From: Prochlorococcus sp. AG-402-C22
GTDB lineage: Bacteria > Cyanobacteriota > Cyanobacteriia > PCC-6307 > Cyanobiaceae
DNA: 64,000 nucleotides
Assembly (NCBI GenBank): GCA_003279535.1
Contig: QCHO01000004.1
Coordinates: forward strand, 24,310-88,309
Reading direction: 5' to 3'
Shown: positions 51,626 through 63,053 of the stretch, piece by piece
Layout: each line of letters opens with the position of its first letter
How positions within the stretch are numbered: the stretch's first letter is position 1
Translations under genes and position numbers: made by a program
Notes under the pieces: generated by a model
Told to the model about the DNA's origin: nothing
Database searches by the model: none
The model's input: the letters and a program-made list of their open reading frames with translations, nothing else

Positions 51626-52561
51626 TTATCCTCTGCATTTATAGACGCCAAACTCCATTAAACCTTTTCTAAATGCCCAATTCATAAGAAGTATAGTTGG
51701 GATCTCTCTAATTGACTTTACTAATGCTGAAGGTCCAAGAGACAAAATTGCAAAAGGCCTCCGTATACCTTCAATAATGGAGTCGTACCATGAAGGGTTT
51801 GTATAAGAATTCCAATTTTCAGAAATAACTCTTCCTGCACTATTTTTATTAGTCTTCAGAATATTAACGAATTTATTAATGCTAATAAAATTTGGATGTA
51901 CCCACTGTTCAAGTAATTGTTTAAGTACCAAACTCTCAATAAAAGATGGAGGGTATGCCTTAAGATCCCTTGAGTTCCAATCAGCCAATGCCAAATAACC
52001 GCCAGGTCTCAAAGTTCTCAGCATTTCATCTGCAAACTTAGTTTTATCATTCATGTGTGCACCAGCCTCAACACTCCAAACAGCATCAAATGCTCCATCA
52101 TCGAATTTTAAATTCAATGCATCCATAACTTGGAAGTTGCAATTTAGTCCTGAAGGAGTAAGCTCTCTCGCTCTTTTTACTTGAGCAGGACTAATTGTGA
52201 TTCCTGTAACATTAAAACCATAATATTTTGCAAGAATTCTTGAACTTCCTCCTATTCCACAACCTACATCCAGAATTCTGGAACCTTTAGGCAATTTATC
52301 TAGATCACTCCATTTGACTAACTCATGTACAAACTGTACTTTAGCCTTTCTAAAATCAATATTTTTATTTCCGGAGGGATAAAAACCCAAGTGGATATGC
52401 TCTCCCCACAACCTCTCAAGTAATTTATCTTGGGTCCAAGCATCATATGCAGAAGCTACTGTACCAGAAGAAATATATTTTCTGGCATTAATTCTCCAAA
52501 TAATAAATAAAATTAAAATAAATAAAACCAGTAAAAAAAAAGGTATAAATAATTCAAACAT
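51626..52561 (-). CDS. Membrane-anchored methyltransferase, MPBQ/MSBQ methyltransferase type
   Basis: N-terminal TM; AYDAWTQDKLLERLWGEHIHLGFY, ILDVGCGIGGSSRILAKYYGFNVTGITISPAQVKRA, REIPTILLMNWAFRKGLMEFGVYK. Confidence 0.85.
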   Translation of the reverse strand: MFELFIPFFLLVLFILILFIIWRINARKYISSGTVASAYDAWTQDKLLERLWGEHIHLGFYPSGNKNIDFRKAKVQFVHELVKWSDLDKLPKGSRILDVGCGIGGSSRILAKYYGFNVTGITISPAQVKRARELTPSGLNCNFQVMDALNLKFDDGAFDAVWSVEAGAHMNDKTKFADEMLRTLRPGGYLALADWNSRDLKAYPPSFIESLVLKQLLEQWVHPNFISINKFVNILKTNKNSAGRVISENWNSYTNPSWYDSIIEGIRRPFAILSLGPSALVKSIREIPTILLMNWAFRKGLMEFGVYKCRG

Positions 52562-53218
52562 TTAATTTTCTTTTATATCAGGAAAACTTTCTTTCAAAGC
52601 TGTTCTAGCTGCAAGTTGTTTTCTTGTATGATCAAGCATTTCATATTCTCTTTGCAAACGAGTATAAGTATTTCTTTCCTCTAGAAGTCTTTGTTGCTCC
52701 TCTGCAACAGGTCCACCCAAATGAGCACCAATCCAAAATGATAATTCCATTGGATTCTTTGGTAATTTATCAGGTAAATTTTTCTTAGTATTTGTCAACT
52801 TACTTGTTAGATTAATTACATCATTAAGTGCATCTGTGACTGAATCTTTTAGAGAATCTAGTTTTTGAAGGTTATCAATATTATCATCACTAACCCAGCT
52901 TACCATCGCTGAGCAAAATGGAGTTGAACGAATGATTTCTAAAACTTGAAATCTTTGCTGTCCAAGAGTAATAATGTTGCTTCTTCCGTCATCTGCAGTT
53001 TGATGTTTTATAATTTGTGCGCAACATCCAATATTTGCCATACTTTTAGTGTTTGGATCCCACTTTATGACTCCAAACAAAGAATCTGTCTCGAGTACAG
53101 ATTGAAGCATGATTCTGTATCTCGATTCAAAGATATGTAAAGGTAATACTTCTTGAGGAAAAAGAACTACCTCTGGCAAAGGAAATAAAGGTAATTCCCT
53201 TACTGAGAGCTCTCCCAT
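52562..53218 (-). CDS. Stand-alone LON substrate-binding (N-terminal) domain protein
   Basis: RELPLFPLPEVVLFPQEVLPLHIFESRYRIM; no ATPase or protease domain. Confidence 0.88.
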   Translation of the reverse strand: MGELSVRELPLFPLPEVVLFPQEVLPLHIFESRYRIMLQSVLETDSLFGVIKWDPNTKSMANIGCCAQIIKHQTADDGRSNIITLGQQRFQVLEIIRSTPFCSAMVSWVSDDNIDNLQKLDSLKDSVTDALNDVINLTSKLTNTKKNLPDKLPKNPMELSFWIGAHLGGPVAEEQQRLLEERNTYTRLQREYEMLDHTRKQLAARTALKESFPDIKEN

Positions 53219-53273
53219 TTAAACCTCATTATATATTTTTATTTTAAACAACTAATGTCTTTTTCGGGATTTC

Positions 53274-53594
53274 TTAAAGTTTAACTTCTATATCTACACC
53301 ACTTGGGAGATCCAATTTCATTAAAGCATCAATTGTTTTTGCAGAAGGACTATAGATATCGATTATTCTTCGATGAGTTCTCGTCTCAAAATGCTCTCTA
53401 GAATCTTTATCAACATGTGGTGACCTCAAAACACAATAGATTTTCCTTTTTGTAGGTAAAGGGATTGGACCTATTGCTGAGGCAGAAGTAGTATCAGCAG
53501 TTTGGATTATTTTATCGCAAGACAAATCAAGCATTCTTCTATCAAAAGCTTTAAGTCTTATTCTTATTTTTTGTTGTGCAATTGATGCAGTCAT
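53274..53594 (-). CDS. rpsJ: 30S ribosomal protein S10
   Basis: [56 protein letters not shown]. Confidence 0.98.
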   Translation of the reverse strand: MTASIAQQKIRIRLKAFDRRMLDLSCDKIIQTADTTSASAIGPIPLPTKRKIYCVLRSPHVDKDSREHFETRTHRRIIDIYSPSAKTIDALMKLDLPSGVDIEVKL

Positions 53595-53614
53595 AATTAA
53601 AAATTAACTTAAGT

Positions 53615-53645
53615 GATAGGGCCATTAATTAACAAAAGCCCTATC
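53615..53645 (-). promoter_or_regulatory. Perfect 8-bp stem-loop between tufA and rpsJ
   Basis: GATAGGGC - 15 nt - GCCCTATC. Confidence 0.5.
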
Positions 53646-53695
53646 CATTTACCTATATTAAATGATTAAGGTTAAATTCTTAAAATTCAAATATA

Positions 53696-54895
53696 TTATT
53701 TGAGAATTTTAGAAACAACTCCAGCACCAATAGTACGTCCACCTTCACGGATTGCAAATCGCATACCTTGTTCAATAGCTACTGGACAAATTAATTCTCC
53801 AGTCATCTTGATTCTGTCTCCTGGCATAACCATTTCAACGTTAGAACCATCATCAGAGGTAAATGCTGTTATTTGACCTGTTACATCAGTAGTTCTGATG
53901 TAAAACTGTGGTCTATATCCTGCGAAGAAAGGAGTATGTCTGCCGCCCTCCTCTTTTTTTAGGACATAAACTTCTCCTTCAAATTGAGTATGGGGAGTAA
54001 TGGAACCTTTTTTAACAAGTACCATCCCTCTCTCAATATCTTCTTTCTGAACACCTCGTAAAAGTAAACCAACATTGTCTCCAGCCATACCTTCATCAAG
54101 AAGTTTACGGAACATTTCAACTCCAGTAACTGTTGTTACTCTTGTGTCTCTTATTCCAACTATTTCAACTTCTTCTCCAACCTTAACTTTACCTCTCTCA
54201 ATTCTTCCGGTAGCAACAGTTCCTCTACCAGTAATTGAAAAAACATCTTCAACTGCCATCAAGAATGGTTTATCGACTTCTCTTTCTGGTTCAGGAATAC
54301 TAGCATCGACTGCTTTCATTAATTCTTCAATCTTTGATTCCCAATTTGAATCACCTTCGAGAGCTTTTAAACCAGAAACTTGAACTATAGGAATATCATC
54401 TCCAGGGAAATCATAACTATCTAACAGTTCTCTAATTTCCATTTCAACAAGTTCAATAATTTCTTCGTCATCGACCATATCGCACTTATTGAGAGCAACT
54501 ACAAGAGCAGGAACTCCAACCTGTTTAGCTAAAAGAATATGCTCTTTTGTTTGAGCCATAGGACCATCTGTAGCTGCGCAAACTAGAATAGCTCCGTCCA
54601 TTTGGGCAGCCCCTGTAATCATGTTTTTTACATAATCAGCATGTCCAGGGCAATCGACATGAGCATAATGTCTGCCTTCAGTTTCATATTCGACGTGCGC
54701 GGTGTTAATAGTAATGCCACGCTCTCTTTCTTCAGGAGCACCATCAATGTCTCCATAGTCTTGAGCTTGAGCTTGACCTTTTTTGGCTAATACATTTGTA
54801 ATAGCAGCAGTAAGTGTTGTTTTTCCATGATCAACATGGCCAATAGTACCTATGTTGACATGTGGTTTGTTCCTTTCGAACTTCTCGCGAGCCAT
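53696..54895 (-). CDS. tufA: Elongation factor Tu
   Basis: [40 protein letters not shown]. Confidence 0.99.
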   Translation of the reverse strand: MAREKFERNKPHVNIGTIGHVDHGKTTLTAAITNVLAKKGQAQAQDYGDIDGAPEERERGITINTAHVEYETEGRHYAHVDCPGHADYVKNMITGAAQMDGAILVCAATDGPMAQTKEHILLAKQVGVPALVVALNKCDMVDDEEIIELVEMEIRELLDSYDFPGDDIPIVQVSGLKALEGDSNWESKIEELMKAVDASIPEPEREVDKPFLMAVEDVFSITGRGTVATGRIERGKVKVGEEVEIVGIRDTRVTTVTGVEMFRKLLDEGMAGDNVGLLLRGVQKEDIERGMVLVKKGSITPHTQFEGEVYVLKKEEGGRHTPFFAGYRPQFYIRTTDVTGQITAFTSDDGSNVEMVMPGDRIKMTGELICPVAIEQGMRFAIREGGRTIGAGVVSKILK

Positions 54896-54939
54896 TTGAA
54901 TTAAAGAATCGAGGGTTTAAGAGTGTTTTAGTTTAGAGA

Positions 54940-57015
54940 TCAGGAGTTGCCCTGATTCTTGGAAATGATAGCTTCAGCAACATTACGAGGAACTTCCTCA
55001 TAATTTGCGAACTCCATAGAAAATATACCCCGACCTTGTGTCATTGATCGGAGTTGAGTGGCATAACCGAACATTTCGGCTAAGGGCACTTTGGCCTGTA
55101 CCTTAGACAATCCATCATCAACAGATTGTCCTTCTACTTGACCTCTTCTAGAAGAGAGATCACCAATTACAGATCCAAGAAAGTCGTCAGGACTTTCGAC
55201 CTCAACTTTCATCATAGGCTCTAATAGGACAGGATTGCATTTTTTAACCCCATCTTTAAAAGCCATGGAACCTGCAATTTTGAAGGCCATTTCAGATGAG
55301 TCTACATCGTGGAATGAACCATCGACTAGTGTTACTTTTACATCAATGAGTGGATAACCGGCAAGAACGCCTGACTCACAGGTTTCTTTCATTCCATTAG
55401 ATGCTGGACCAATGTACTCTTTTGGAACAGCTCCGCCGACAATTTTGTTGACGAATTCAAAACCTTTACCAACTTCAGCAGGTTCCATTTCAATTATTAC
55501 ATGACCATATTGACCTTTTCCTCCAGTCTGTCTTGCATATTTACCTTCACCTTTAGAACTAGACCTAATGGTCTCCCTGTATGAAACCTGAGGGGCTCCA
55601 ATGTTGGCTTCAACTTTAAATTCTCTTAACATTCTGTCAACTAGAATTTCCAAGTGCAGCTCACCCATACCTGCAATTACAGTTTGATTTGTCTCAGGAT
55701 CTGTACTTACTCTAAATGTTGGATCCTCTTCAGACAAAGCAGTTAAGGCTTTTGATAATTTTTCCATATCCCCTTTGGTTTTTGGCTCAACGGCCACTGA
55801 AATAACAGGTTCGGGGATAAACAATGTTTCTAAAACTATAGGATCTTCTGTAGTACATAAGGTGTCACCAGTCGTTGTGTTCTTAAGACCTAATACAGCG
55901 CCTAAATCCCCAGCCCTCAATTCATCAACCTCCTCTCTTTCATCAGCCTTAAGAATTACTAATCTAGAGATTCTTTCTTTAGAATCTTTAGTAGAGTTCA
56001 TGACATAACTTCCCTTCGAAAGAATGCCTGAATACATCCTTACAAAGGTTAATTTGCCATATGGATCTGACATAACTTTGAAAGCTAATGCACTGAATGG
56101 AGCATTATCATCTGACGGTCTAACATCTTCTTTACCACTTGGCAAAACACCTTGTATTGGTTTCACATCAACTGGAGCTGGTAAGTAATCAACTACAGCA
56201 TCTAGTACAAGTTGGACACCTTTATTCTTAAAAGCTGAGCCACAAAGTACAGGAACTAATCCATGTTTTAAAACCCCTTCCCTAATACCTTTTTTAAGTT
56301 GTTCTTCAGATAATTCTCCTGTATCAAGGAATATTTCAATTAATTCTTCATCATTTTCTGCAACACTCTCCATCAACTTATTTCTCCACTCAGCAGCCTC
56401 TTCCTTCATTTCAGATGGAATTGGTGCTTCTTCAATATCAGTACCTAAGTCATTTTTATAAAGATAAGCTTTGTTAGCAACTAAATCAATGATGCCAGTA
56501 AGATCTCCTTCAGCTCCAATTGGTAGCTGAATAGGAAGTGCATTTGCCTTTAGTCGATCTTTAATCTGCTTATTAACTTTTAAGAAATCTGCGCCAGTTC
56601 TGTCCATTTTGTTTACAAAAACCATTCTAGGAACAGAGTATCTATCAGCTTGACGCCAAACTGTTTCAGATTGAGGCTGAACTCCCCCAACAGCGCAAAA
56701 TACTGCTATAACTCCATCCAAAACTCTCATTGATCTTTCTACTTCAATAGTGAAGTCAACGTGTCCAGGAGTATCAATAATATTAATTCTATGATCTTGC
56801 CAACTTGTAGATATTGCAGCAGCAGTAATAGTTATTCCTCTTTCTCTTTCTTGAGCCATCCAATCTGTTACTGCGGCACCATCATGAACCTCTCCTATCT
56901 TGTGAACTACACCTGAATAAAACAAAATTCTCTCTGTTGTAGTTGTCTTCCCTGCATCAATGTGAGCGGCTATACCTATGTTCCTTACTCGTTCTAGGGG
57001 AAAGTCGCGTGCCAA
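54940..57015 (-). CDS. fusA: Elongation factor G
   Basis: [40 protein letters not shown]. Confidence 0.99.
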   Translation of the reverse strand: MARDFPLERVRNIGIAAHIDAGKTTTTERILFYSGVVHKIGEVHDGAAVTDWMAQERERGITITAAAISTSWQDHRINIIDTPGHVDFTIEVERSMRVLDGVIAVFCAVGGVQPQSETVWRQADRYSVPRMVFVNKMDRTGADFLKVNKQIKDRLKANALPIQLPIGAEGDLTGIIDLVANKAYLYKNDLGTDIEEAPIPSEMKEEAAEWRNKLMESVAENDEELIEIFLDTGELSEEQLKKGIREGVLKHGLVPVLCGSAFKNKGVQLVLDAVVDYLPAPVDVKPIQGVLPSGKEDVRPSDDNAPFSALAFKVMSDPYGKLTFVRMYSGILSKGSYVMNSTKDSKERISRLVILKADEREEVDELRAGDLGAVLGLKNTTTGDTLCTTEDPIVLETLFIPEPVISVAVEPKTKGDMEKLSKALTALSEEDPTFRVSTDPETNQTVIAGMGELHLEILVDRMLREFKVEANIGAPQVSYRETIRSSSKGEGKYARQTGGKGQYGHVIIEMEPAEVGKGFEFVNKIVGGAVPKEYIGPASNGMKETCESGVLAGYPLIDVKVTLVDGSFHDVDSSEMAFKIAGSMAFKDGVKKCNPVLLEPMMKVEVESPDDFLGSVIGDLSSRRGQVEGQSVDDGLSKVQAKVPLAEMFGYATQLRSMTQGRGIFSMEFANYEEVPRNVAEAIISKNQGNS

Positions 57016-57112
57016 TTTTAAAGCTCCAAATAAAATGATTTTTTAAAAGTATAGTTCACCCTAAAAGTAAACTTTTAACATAATAAACTACTTAAGTACC
57101 TTTTTGATGAAA

Positions 57113-57583
57113 TTAATATCTGTAATGAGCAAAAGCTTTATTAGCTTCAGCCATTTTGTGAGTATCTTCTCTTTTTTTAACCGCACTACCAGTTTCATTT
57201 GCAGCATCCATCAATTCCCCAGCAAGTTTTTGGGACATACTTTTACCATTTCTTGCACGTGAGAATGTAACAAGCCATCTTAATGCCATAGCTGTTCCCC
57301 TCTCCTGACGAACTTCCATAGGTACTTGATATGTAGCACCGCCAACTCTTCTAGCTCTAACTTCAACAAGAGGAGTAGCATTTTTCACAGCTGTTTCAAA
57401 TAATTCGACTGCATTCCCGCCAGTTCTCTCACTTATTAAAGAAAAAGCATCAGACAATATTTTTTGGGCTGTAGATTTTTTACCGTGTTTCATCAATCTA
57501 GAGATCATCATTGATGCTAGACGACTATTAAACTGAGGATCTGGAAGAACTGGTCTTTTTACTGCTGCATTACGACGTGACAT
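57113..57583 (-). CDS. rpsG: 30S ribosomal protein S7
   Basis: [42 protein letters not shown]. Confidence 0.98.
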   Translation of the reverse strand: MSRRNAAVKRPVLPDPQFNSRLASMMISRLMKHGKKSTAQKILSDAFSLISERTGGNAVELFETAVKNATPLVEVRARRVGGATYQVPMEVRQERGTAMALRWLVTFSRARNGKSMSQKLAGELMDAANETGSAVKKREDTHKMAEANKAFAHYRY

Positions 57584-57608
57584 GTTTTAAAAAAGTACTG
57601 TTTACAAA

Positions 57609-57983
57609 TTAATTTTTTGGAGCTTTGGCTCCATACTTAGATCTCGATTGACGTCTATCTTTGACTCCAGCCGTATCTAAAGTTCCTCTTATTATATGAT
57701 ATCTAACTCCTGGTAAATCCTTTACTCTACCACCTCTAAGTAGTACCACAGAGTGTTCTTGCAAGTTATGTCCAATTCCTGGAATATAAGCTGTTACTTC
57801 AAAACCAGAAGTTAATCTCACCCTTGCAACTTTTCTGAGAGCTGAATTAGGTTTTTTTGGTGTTGATGTATAAACTCTTGTACATACCCCTCTTCTTTCA
57901 GGACAAGCTTTTAATGCAGGAGATTTTGTTTTTCTAGTCAGACGTTTTCTTTCTGAACCTATTAATTGTGAAATGGTAGGCAT
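57609..57983 (-). CDS. rpsL: 30S ribosomal protein S12
   Basis: [51 protein letters not shown]. Confidence 0.99.
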   Translation of the reverse strand: MPTISQLIGSERKRLTRKTKSPALKACPERRGVCTRVYTSTPKKPNSALRKVARVRLTSGFEVTAYIPGIGHNLQEHSVVLLRGGRVKDLPGVRYHIIRGTLDTAGVKDRRQSRSKYGAKAPKN

Positions 57984-58179
57984 CTAATATATTTAGATAA
58001 AAATAGACATTTAATTATCATAACCTTTTAAGAGCACCAACTTAAAGTTTTTGATGATATTTTTTTTAAAAATTTGTGAAATGAAAATTCTTTGGTAAAT
58101 ATTCATTATTTTTAGATTTATTTTCATATTTATTTTTATAATAGAAATACATAAATAACTAAATAGAATTAAATAATCT

Positions 58180-61100
58180 ATGGGAGAGAGTATCAAAAGA
58201 ATCGTTGGGCCATATCAAGATAGTTATTCCCCAAATGGAATAATCGGTGAAAAGGATGCGTGTGGAGTTGGTTTTATAGCAAATATTGAAGGGATAGAAA
58301 GCAACTGGATCCTAAAACAATCCCTGAAAGGCCTTAATTGTATGGAGCATAGAGGAGGTTGTGGAGGAGATAGTGACTCAGGTGATGGAGCAGGCATTTT
58401 ATGTTCAATTCCATGGAAATACTTAGATGAAAAAATGAATCTAAAAGATAAAAAAGATTTTGATAGAGGTTTAGGCATGATTTTTATGCCTAATAAAAAA
58501 GAGAAAATTGAAGAATGTAAATCAATATGTGATCAGGAAGCAGAAAAATTAAGAATCTACAATACATCTTGGAGAACAGTACCTGTTAATAATGAAATCT
58601 TAGGTCCTTTAGCTAAAGCAAATGCCCCATTCATAAGCCAGTGGATTCTACATATAGATAAAAAAGATAATCAGGATATTGAAAGGCTTTTATTTCAATT
58701 AAGGAAAAGAATTGAAAAAAAAATAAGGGAGACTTTAAAAAACCACGTTGGGGATTGTGATTTTTATTTTGCTTCACTAAGTTCTCAAACTGTTGTATAC
58801 AAAGGTATGGTTCGTTCAGAGATATTATCTGAGTTTTATCAAGATCTAAAAGAAGAGAGTTTTAAAGTATCATTTTCTGTTTACCATAGGAGGTTTAGTA
58901 CTAATACACTTCCAAAATGGCCACTTGCTCAGCCCATGAGATTTTTAGGTCATAACGGCGAAATAAATACTCTCTTAGGTAATATCAACTGGGCTAAAGC
59001 TTCAGAAAGTCACATAGATGACTTTTGGGGAGATTTATCTAATGAAATTAAGCCGATTGTAGATGTAAATAAAAGTGATTCATCAAATCTTGATGCAACT
59101 CTTGAAATTAATATTCGTTCAGGTCAGCCCATTACTGACTCATTGTTAAAACTTGTTCCTGAAGCATTTAGAGATCAACCAGAACTCGAACAAAGAGAAG
59201 ATATAAAGGCATTTTATGAATATTCTGCGAGTCTACAAGAAGCTTGGGATGGACCTGCTTTACTTGTATTTGCAGATGGTAAATTTGTAGGAGCAACGCT
59301 TGATAGAAATGGTCTAAGACCAGCAAGATATTCAATAACAAATGATGGTTTTGTAATAATGGGTTCCGAAACAGGAGTAGTAGAAATTGAAGAGGAGAGA
59401 GTAATAGAAAAAGGTCGATTAGGACCGGGACAAATGTTAGCAGTTGATTTTCATCAAAATAGAATTCTAAGAAATTGGGAGGTAAAATCTGAAGCAGCTG
59501 AAAGGCATGATTACAAAAATCTCCTAAATAATAGAACTATAAAAATTGAAAATAATGAATGGGTTAAAGACTGTAAACTAAAAGACCTTGAGTTAATACA
59601 ACAACAAACTGCATACGGCTTTTCAGCAGAAGATAATGATCTTATCTTAGATTCAATGGCTTCATTAGCTAAAGAGCCTACTTATTGCATGGGCGACGAT
59701 ATCCCACTAGCAGTGCTTTCATCAAAGCCACATATTTTATATGACTATTTTAAGCAAAGGTTTGCTCAAGTTACTAATCCTCCTATTGACCCTCTTAGAG
59801 AAAAACTAGTAATGAGTTTAGAGATGCATCTTGGAGAAAGATGTACACCATTTGAGATTAAAGATCCTAAACCTTTTGTTCATTTACAAAGTCCAATTCT
59901 CAATGAGGAAGAACTCATTTCCATTCAAAAATCAGAAATTAAATCTCATACAATTTCAAGTTTGTTCGATATTGAGGAAGGTGTTCAAGGCTTAGAGAAC
60001 CAATTAAAAGCAATTTGTAAACAGAGTGAGTTCTCTATAAGAGAAGGTTGCTCTTTAATTGTTATTTCTGATAAAGGAATTAACCCTAAAAAAACTTTTA
60101 TTCCTCCCTTACTTGCTGTTGGAGCAATTCATCATTATCTTCTAAAAAAAGAAATCAGGCTAAAAGCTTCTCTAATAATTGAAACAGGTCAATGTTGGAG
60201 TACACATCATTTAGCTTGTTTGATTGGTTATGGTGCAAGCGCAGTTTGTCCTTGGTTGACTTTCGAAGCAGGAAGACATTGGTTAAAACACCCAAAAACT
60301 CAAAAACTTATAGATAGCAAAAAGATCAACTCATTATCAATAACTGATGTTCAAGAAAATATTAAAAAAGCTCTAGAAGACGGTCTAAGAAAAATTCTTT
60401 CTAAAATAGGTATTTCACTTTTGTCTAGTTACCATGGCGCACAAATTTTTGAAGCTGTAGGCCTTGGTTCTGACTTAATAAAAATTGCTTTTGATGGGAC
60501 AACCAGCCGAATTGCTGGCATAACTCTAAAAGAATTATCTAATGAAACGCTTTCAATACATACTAAAGCCTACCCAGAGATCGATTTAAAAAAATTAGAA
60601 TTCTTAGGATTTGTACAATTTAGAAATAATGGAGAATATCACTCTAATAATCCTGAGATGTCCAAAGTTTTACATTCGGCTGTAAAACAAGGACCTGGAT
60701 ACGATCATTTTGAAACTTACAAAAAACTCATTAGTAATAGGCCGACAACATCTTTAAGAGATCTACTAACAATTAGTTCAAAAAGAAAAAGCATTTCTTT
60801 AGAGGATGTTGAAAGTGTTGAATCAATTTGCAAAAGGTTTTGCACTGGAGGAATGAGTTTGGGTGCATTATCAAGAGAAGCGCATGAAGTATTAGCAGTT
60901 GCAATGAATAGAATTGGTGGGAAAAGTAATAGTGGAGAAGGGGGAGAAGATCCAGCTCGTTTTAATGTTTTAAATGATATTGATGAAAGTACTCAATCAG
61001 CAACATTACCATTCATAAGAGGTCTAGAAAATGGAGACACCGCATGTTCAGCTATTAAACAAATAGCATCAGGTAGATTTGGAGTTACACCTGAATATCT

Positions 61101-62754
61101 AAGGAGTGGTAAACAACTCGAAATTAAAATGGCTCAAGGTGCTAAACCAGGCGAAGGAGGACAATTGCCTGGTCCAAAAGTTGATTCTTACATCGCAAAA
61201 CTAAGAAATAGTAAACCTGGAGTAGCCCTAATATCTCCTCCCCCGCATCATGACATTTATTCAATTGAAGATTTAGCCCAACTTATCCATGACTTACACC
61301 AAGTCCATCCAAAAGCCAAAGTGAGCGTTAAACTTGTTTCTGAAATTGGCATAGGCACTATTGCTGCTGGAGTAAGCAAAGCTAATGCAGATGTAATTCA
61401 AATTTCAGGACATGACGGAGGTACAGGTGCCTCACCTCTAAGTTCTATTAAACATGCAGGTTTACCATGGGAATTAGGTGTCAGTGAGGTTCACAAATCT
61501 CTATTGGAGAATAACTTACGTGAAAGAGTAATTTTGAGAACTGATGGGGGTCTTAAAACAGGCTGGGATGTTGTTATCGCAGCTTTACTAGGTGCTGAAG
61601 AATACGGGTTCGGTTCTGTAGCGATGATTGCCGAAGGATGTATAATGGCTCGTGTTTGCCATACAAACAAATGTCCCGTTGGGGTAGCTACTCAAAAAGA
61701 AGAATTAAGAAAAAGATTTAAAGGTATTCCAGAAAATGTTGTCAATTTTTTCTTGTACATTGCTGAAGAAGTAAGACAAATAATGAGTAGCATCGGTGTT
61801 TCTAATATGGAAGAACTGATTGGAAATCAAGAATTTCTTTCTGCAAGAAATATCAGTCTTCCAAAAACTTCTAATATCGATCTCTCTTCTCTAGTAAACA
61901 ACGAATCCTCAATCAATGAAAGATCATGGTTAAAACATTCAAACAATGCTCATAGTAATGGATTTGTATTAGAAGACGAATTTTTGTCAGATGCGGAATT
62001 CATAGATTCAATTAAAAATCATGAAAACTTAACCAAAGAAATTCAAATAAAGAATACAGATAGAAGCGTTTGTGCCAAAATATCTGGCGAAATCGCAGCA
62101 CTTTATGGAAACACTGGGTTCAATGGCGAACTCAACTTAAATTTCAAAGGATATGCAGGACAGAGCTTTGGTGCTTTTTTATTAAAAGGGATGAATGTCC
62201 AATTAATAGGCGAAGCTAATGATTATGTATGCAAAGGAATGAATGGCGGAATACTTACCATAATTCCACCAACAATAGATACAAACTCCTCCGAGCAAGT
62301 CATTTTAGGAAACACTTGTCTTTATGGAGCAACAGGAGGAAAATTATTTGCATTAGGTAAATCGGGAGAAAGATTTGCAGTAAGAAATAGTGGCGCCACG
62401 GCAGTAACAGAGGGGGCAGGGGATCATTGTTGTGAATACATGACTGGTGGAAAAATAGTTATTCTTGGTTCCACAGGAAGAAATATTGGTGCTGGCATGA
62501 CTGGTGGAATAGCATTTATACTCGATGAAAATAATGATTTAAGTAATAAAGTTAATATGGAAATAGTTAGCATTCATAAAATAACCTCATCAAAGCAAGA
62601 GGAGATTTTATTGGAAATTATTAAAGAATACCTATCAAAAACAAAGAGCTTGAAGGCTGCCAAAATAATTGAAAATTGGTCTTATTACAAAAAAACATTC
62701 AAATTAATTGTTCCCCCAAGCGAGGAAGAAATGCTTGGCATAAAGAAAATGTAA
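58180..62754 (+). CDS. gltB: Ferredoxin-type glutamate synthase (GOGAT large subunit)
   Basis: 1524 aa; DACGVGFIANIEG glutaminase start, GGKSNSGEGGEDPARF, C-terminal GXGXG beta-helix. Confidence 0.95.
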   Translation: MGESIKRIVGPYQDSYSPNGIIGEKDACGVGFIANIEGIESNWILKQSLKGLNCMEHRGGCGGDSDSGDGAGILCSIPWKYLDEKMNLKDKKDFDRGLGMIFMPNKKEKIEECKSICDQEAEKLRIYNTSWRTVPVNNEILGPLAKANAPFISQWILHIDKKDNQDIERLLFQLRKRIEKKIRETLKNHVGDCDFYFASLSSQTVVYKGMVRSEILSEFYQDLKEESFKVSFSVYHRRFSTNTLPKWPLAQPMRFLGHNGEINTLLGNINWAKASESHIDDFWGDLSNEIKPIVDVNKSDSSNLDATLEINIRSGQPITDSLLKLVPEAFRDQPELEQREDIKAFYEYSASLQEAWDGPALLVFADGKFVGATLDRNGLRPARYSITNDGFVIMGSETGVVEIEEERVIEKGRLGPGQMLAVDFHQNRILRNWEVKSEAAERHDYKNLLNNRTIKIENNEWVKDCKLKDLELIQQQTAYGFSAEDNDLILDSMASLAKEPTYCMGDDIPLAVLSSKPHILYDYFKQRFAQVTNPPIDPLREKLVMSLEMHLGERCTPFEIKDPKPFVHLQSPILNEEELISIQKSEIKSHTISSLFDIEEGVQGLENQLKAICKQSEFSIREGCSLIVISDKGINPKKTFIPPLLAVGAIHHYLLKKEIRLKASLIIETGQCWSTHHLACLIGYGASAVCPWLTFEAGRHWLKHPKTQKLIDSKKINSLSITDVQENIKKALEDGLRKILSKIGISLLSSYHGAQIFEAVGLGSDLIKIAFDGTTSRIAGITLKELSNETLSIHTKAYPEIDLKKLEFLGFVQFRNNGEYHSNNPEMSKVLHSAVKQGPGYDHFETYKKLISNRPTTSLRDLLTISSKRKSISLEDVESVESICKRFCTGGMSLGALSREAHEVLAVAMNRIGGKSNSGEGGEDPARFNVLNDIDESTQSATLPFIRGLENGDTACSAIKQIASGRFGVTPEYLRSGKQLEIKMAQGAKPGEGGQLPGPKVDSYIAKLRNSKPGVALISPPPHHDIYSIEDLAQLIHDLHQVHPKAKVSVKLVSEIGIGTIAAGVSKANADVIQISGHDGGTGASPLSSIKHAGLPWELGVSEVHKSLLENNLRERVILRTDGGLKTGWDVVIAALLGAEEYGFGSVAMIAEGCIMARVCHTNKCPVGVATQKEELRKRFKGIPENVVNFFLYIAEEVRQIMSSIGVSNMEELIGNQEFLSARNISLPKTSNIDLSSLVNNESSINERSWLKHSNNAHSNGFVLEDEFLSDAEFIDSIKNHENLTKEIQIKNTDRSVCAKISGEIAALYGNTGFNGELNLNFKGYAGQSFGAFLLKGMNVQLIGEANDYVCKGMNGGILTIIPPTIDTNSSEQVILGNTCLYGATGGKLFALGKSGERFAVRNSGATAVTEGAGDHCCEYMTGGKIVILGSTGRNIGAGMTGGIAFILDENNDLSNKVNMEIVSIHKITSSKQEEILLEIIKEYLSKTKSLKAAKIIENWSYYKKTFKLIVPPSEEEMLGIKKM

Positions 62755-63048
62755 ATGCCTTTCTTTGTAAAAACTGAAATTATAAAAAAAGAATACTTAG
62801 CTAATAGTGACTTAAAACGAAAAATAATTGACGAACATAATAATTGGATAAAAAAATTAAAAAAAGATGGTATTAATATAAAAAGTGGTTTTTTGATAGA
62901 TGAGTTAAAAAGTCCAGGCGACGGGGGATTACTTATTCTTGAGATGAATAATTATAAAAATGCACTAAAAATCATCAAAAATGATCCAATGATTACAAAT
63001 GATCTAGTTGAGTGGAAATTAAATGAGTGGATAGATTCAAATCAATGA
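62755..63048 (+). CDS. YCII-related domain small protein
   Basis: 97 aa; HNNWIKKLKKDGINIKSGFLIDE...GGLLILEMNNYKNALKIIKNDPMI; immediately follows gltB. Confidence 0.7.
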   Translation: MPFFVKTEIIKKEYLANSDLKRKIIDEHNNWIKKLKKDGINIKSGFLIDELKSPGDGGLLILEMNNYKNALKIIKNDPMITNDLVEWKLNEWIDSNQ

Positions 63049-63053
63049 AAAGA

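Noticed and set aside
54075-56008. Plus-strand ORFs within tufA and fusA (54075..54383, 54602..54790, 55775..56008)
   Set aside because: Antisense to conserved coding sequence; Ser/Val-rich artefact translations, no family signature.
58095-58142. NtcA-like half site GTA-N8-TTA with TATAAT upstream of gltB
   Set aside because: Only a partial match to GTAN8TAC and spacing to TATAAT (about 28 nt) is off; the TATAAT may be a real -10 but the NtcA call is not supported.
58011-58196. Minus-strand 61-aa ORF between rpsL and gltB
   Set aside because: Low-complexity AT-rich Ile/Lys/Asn translation over the gltB promoter region; no support.
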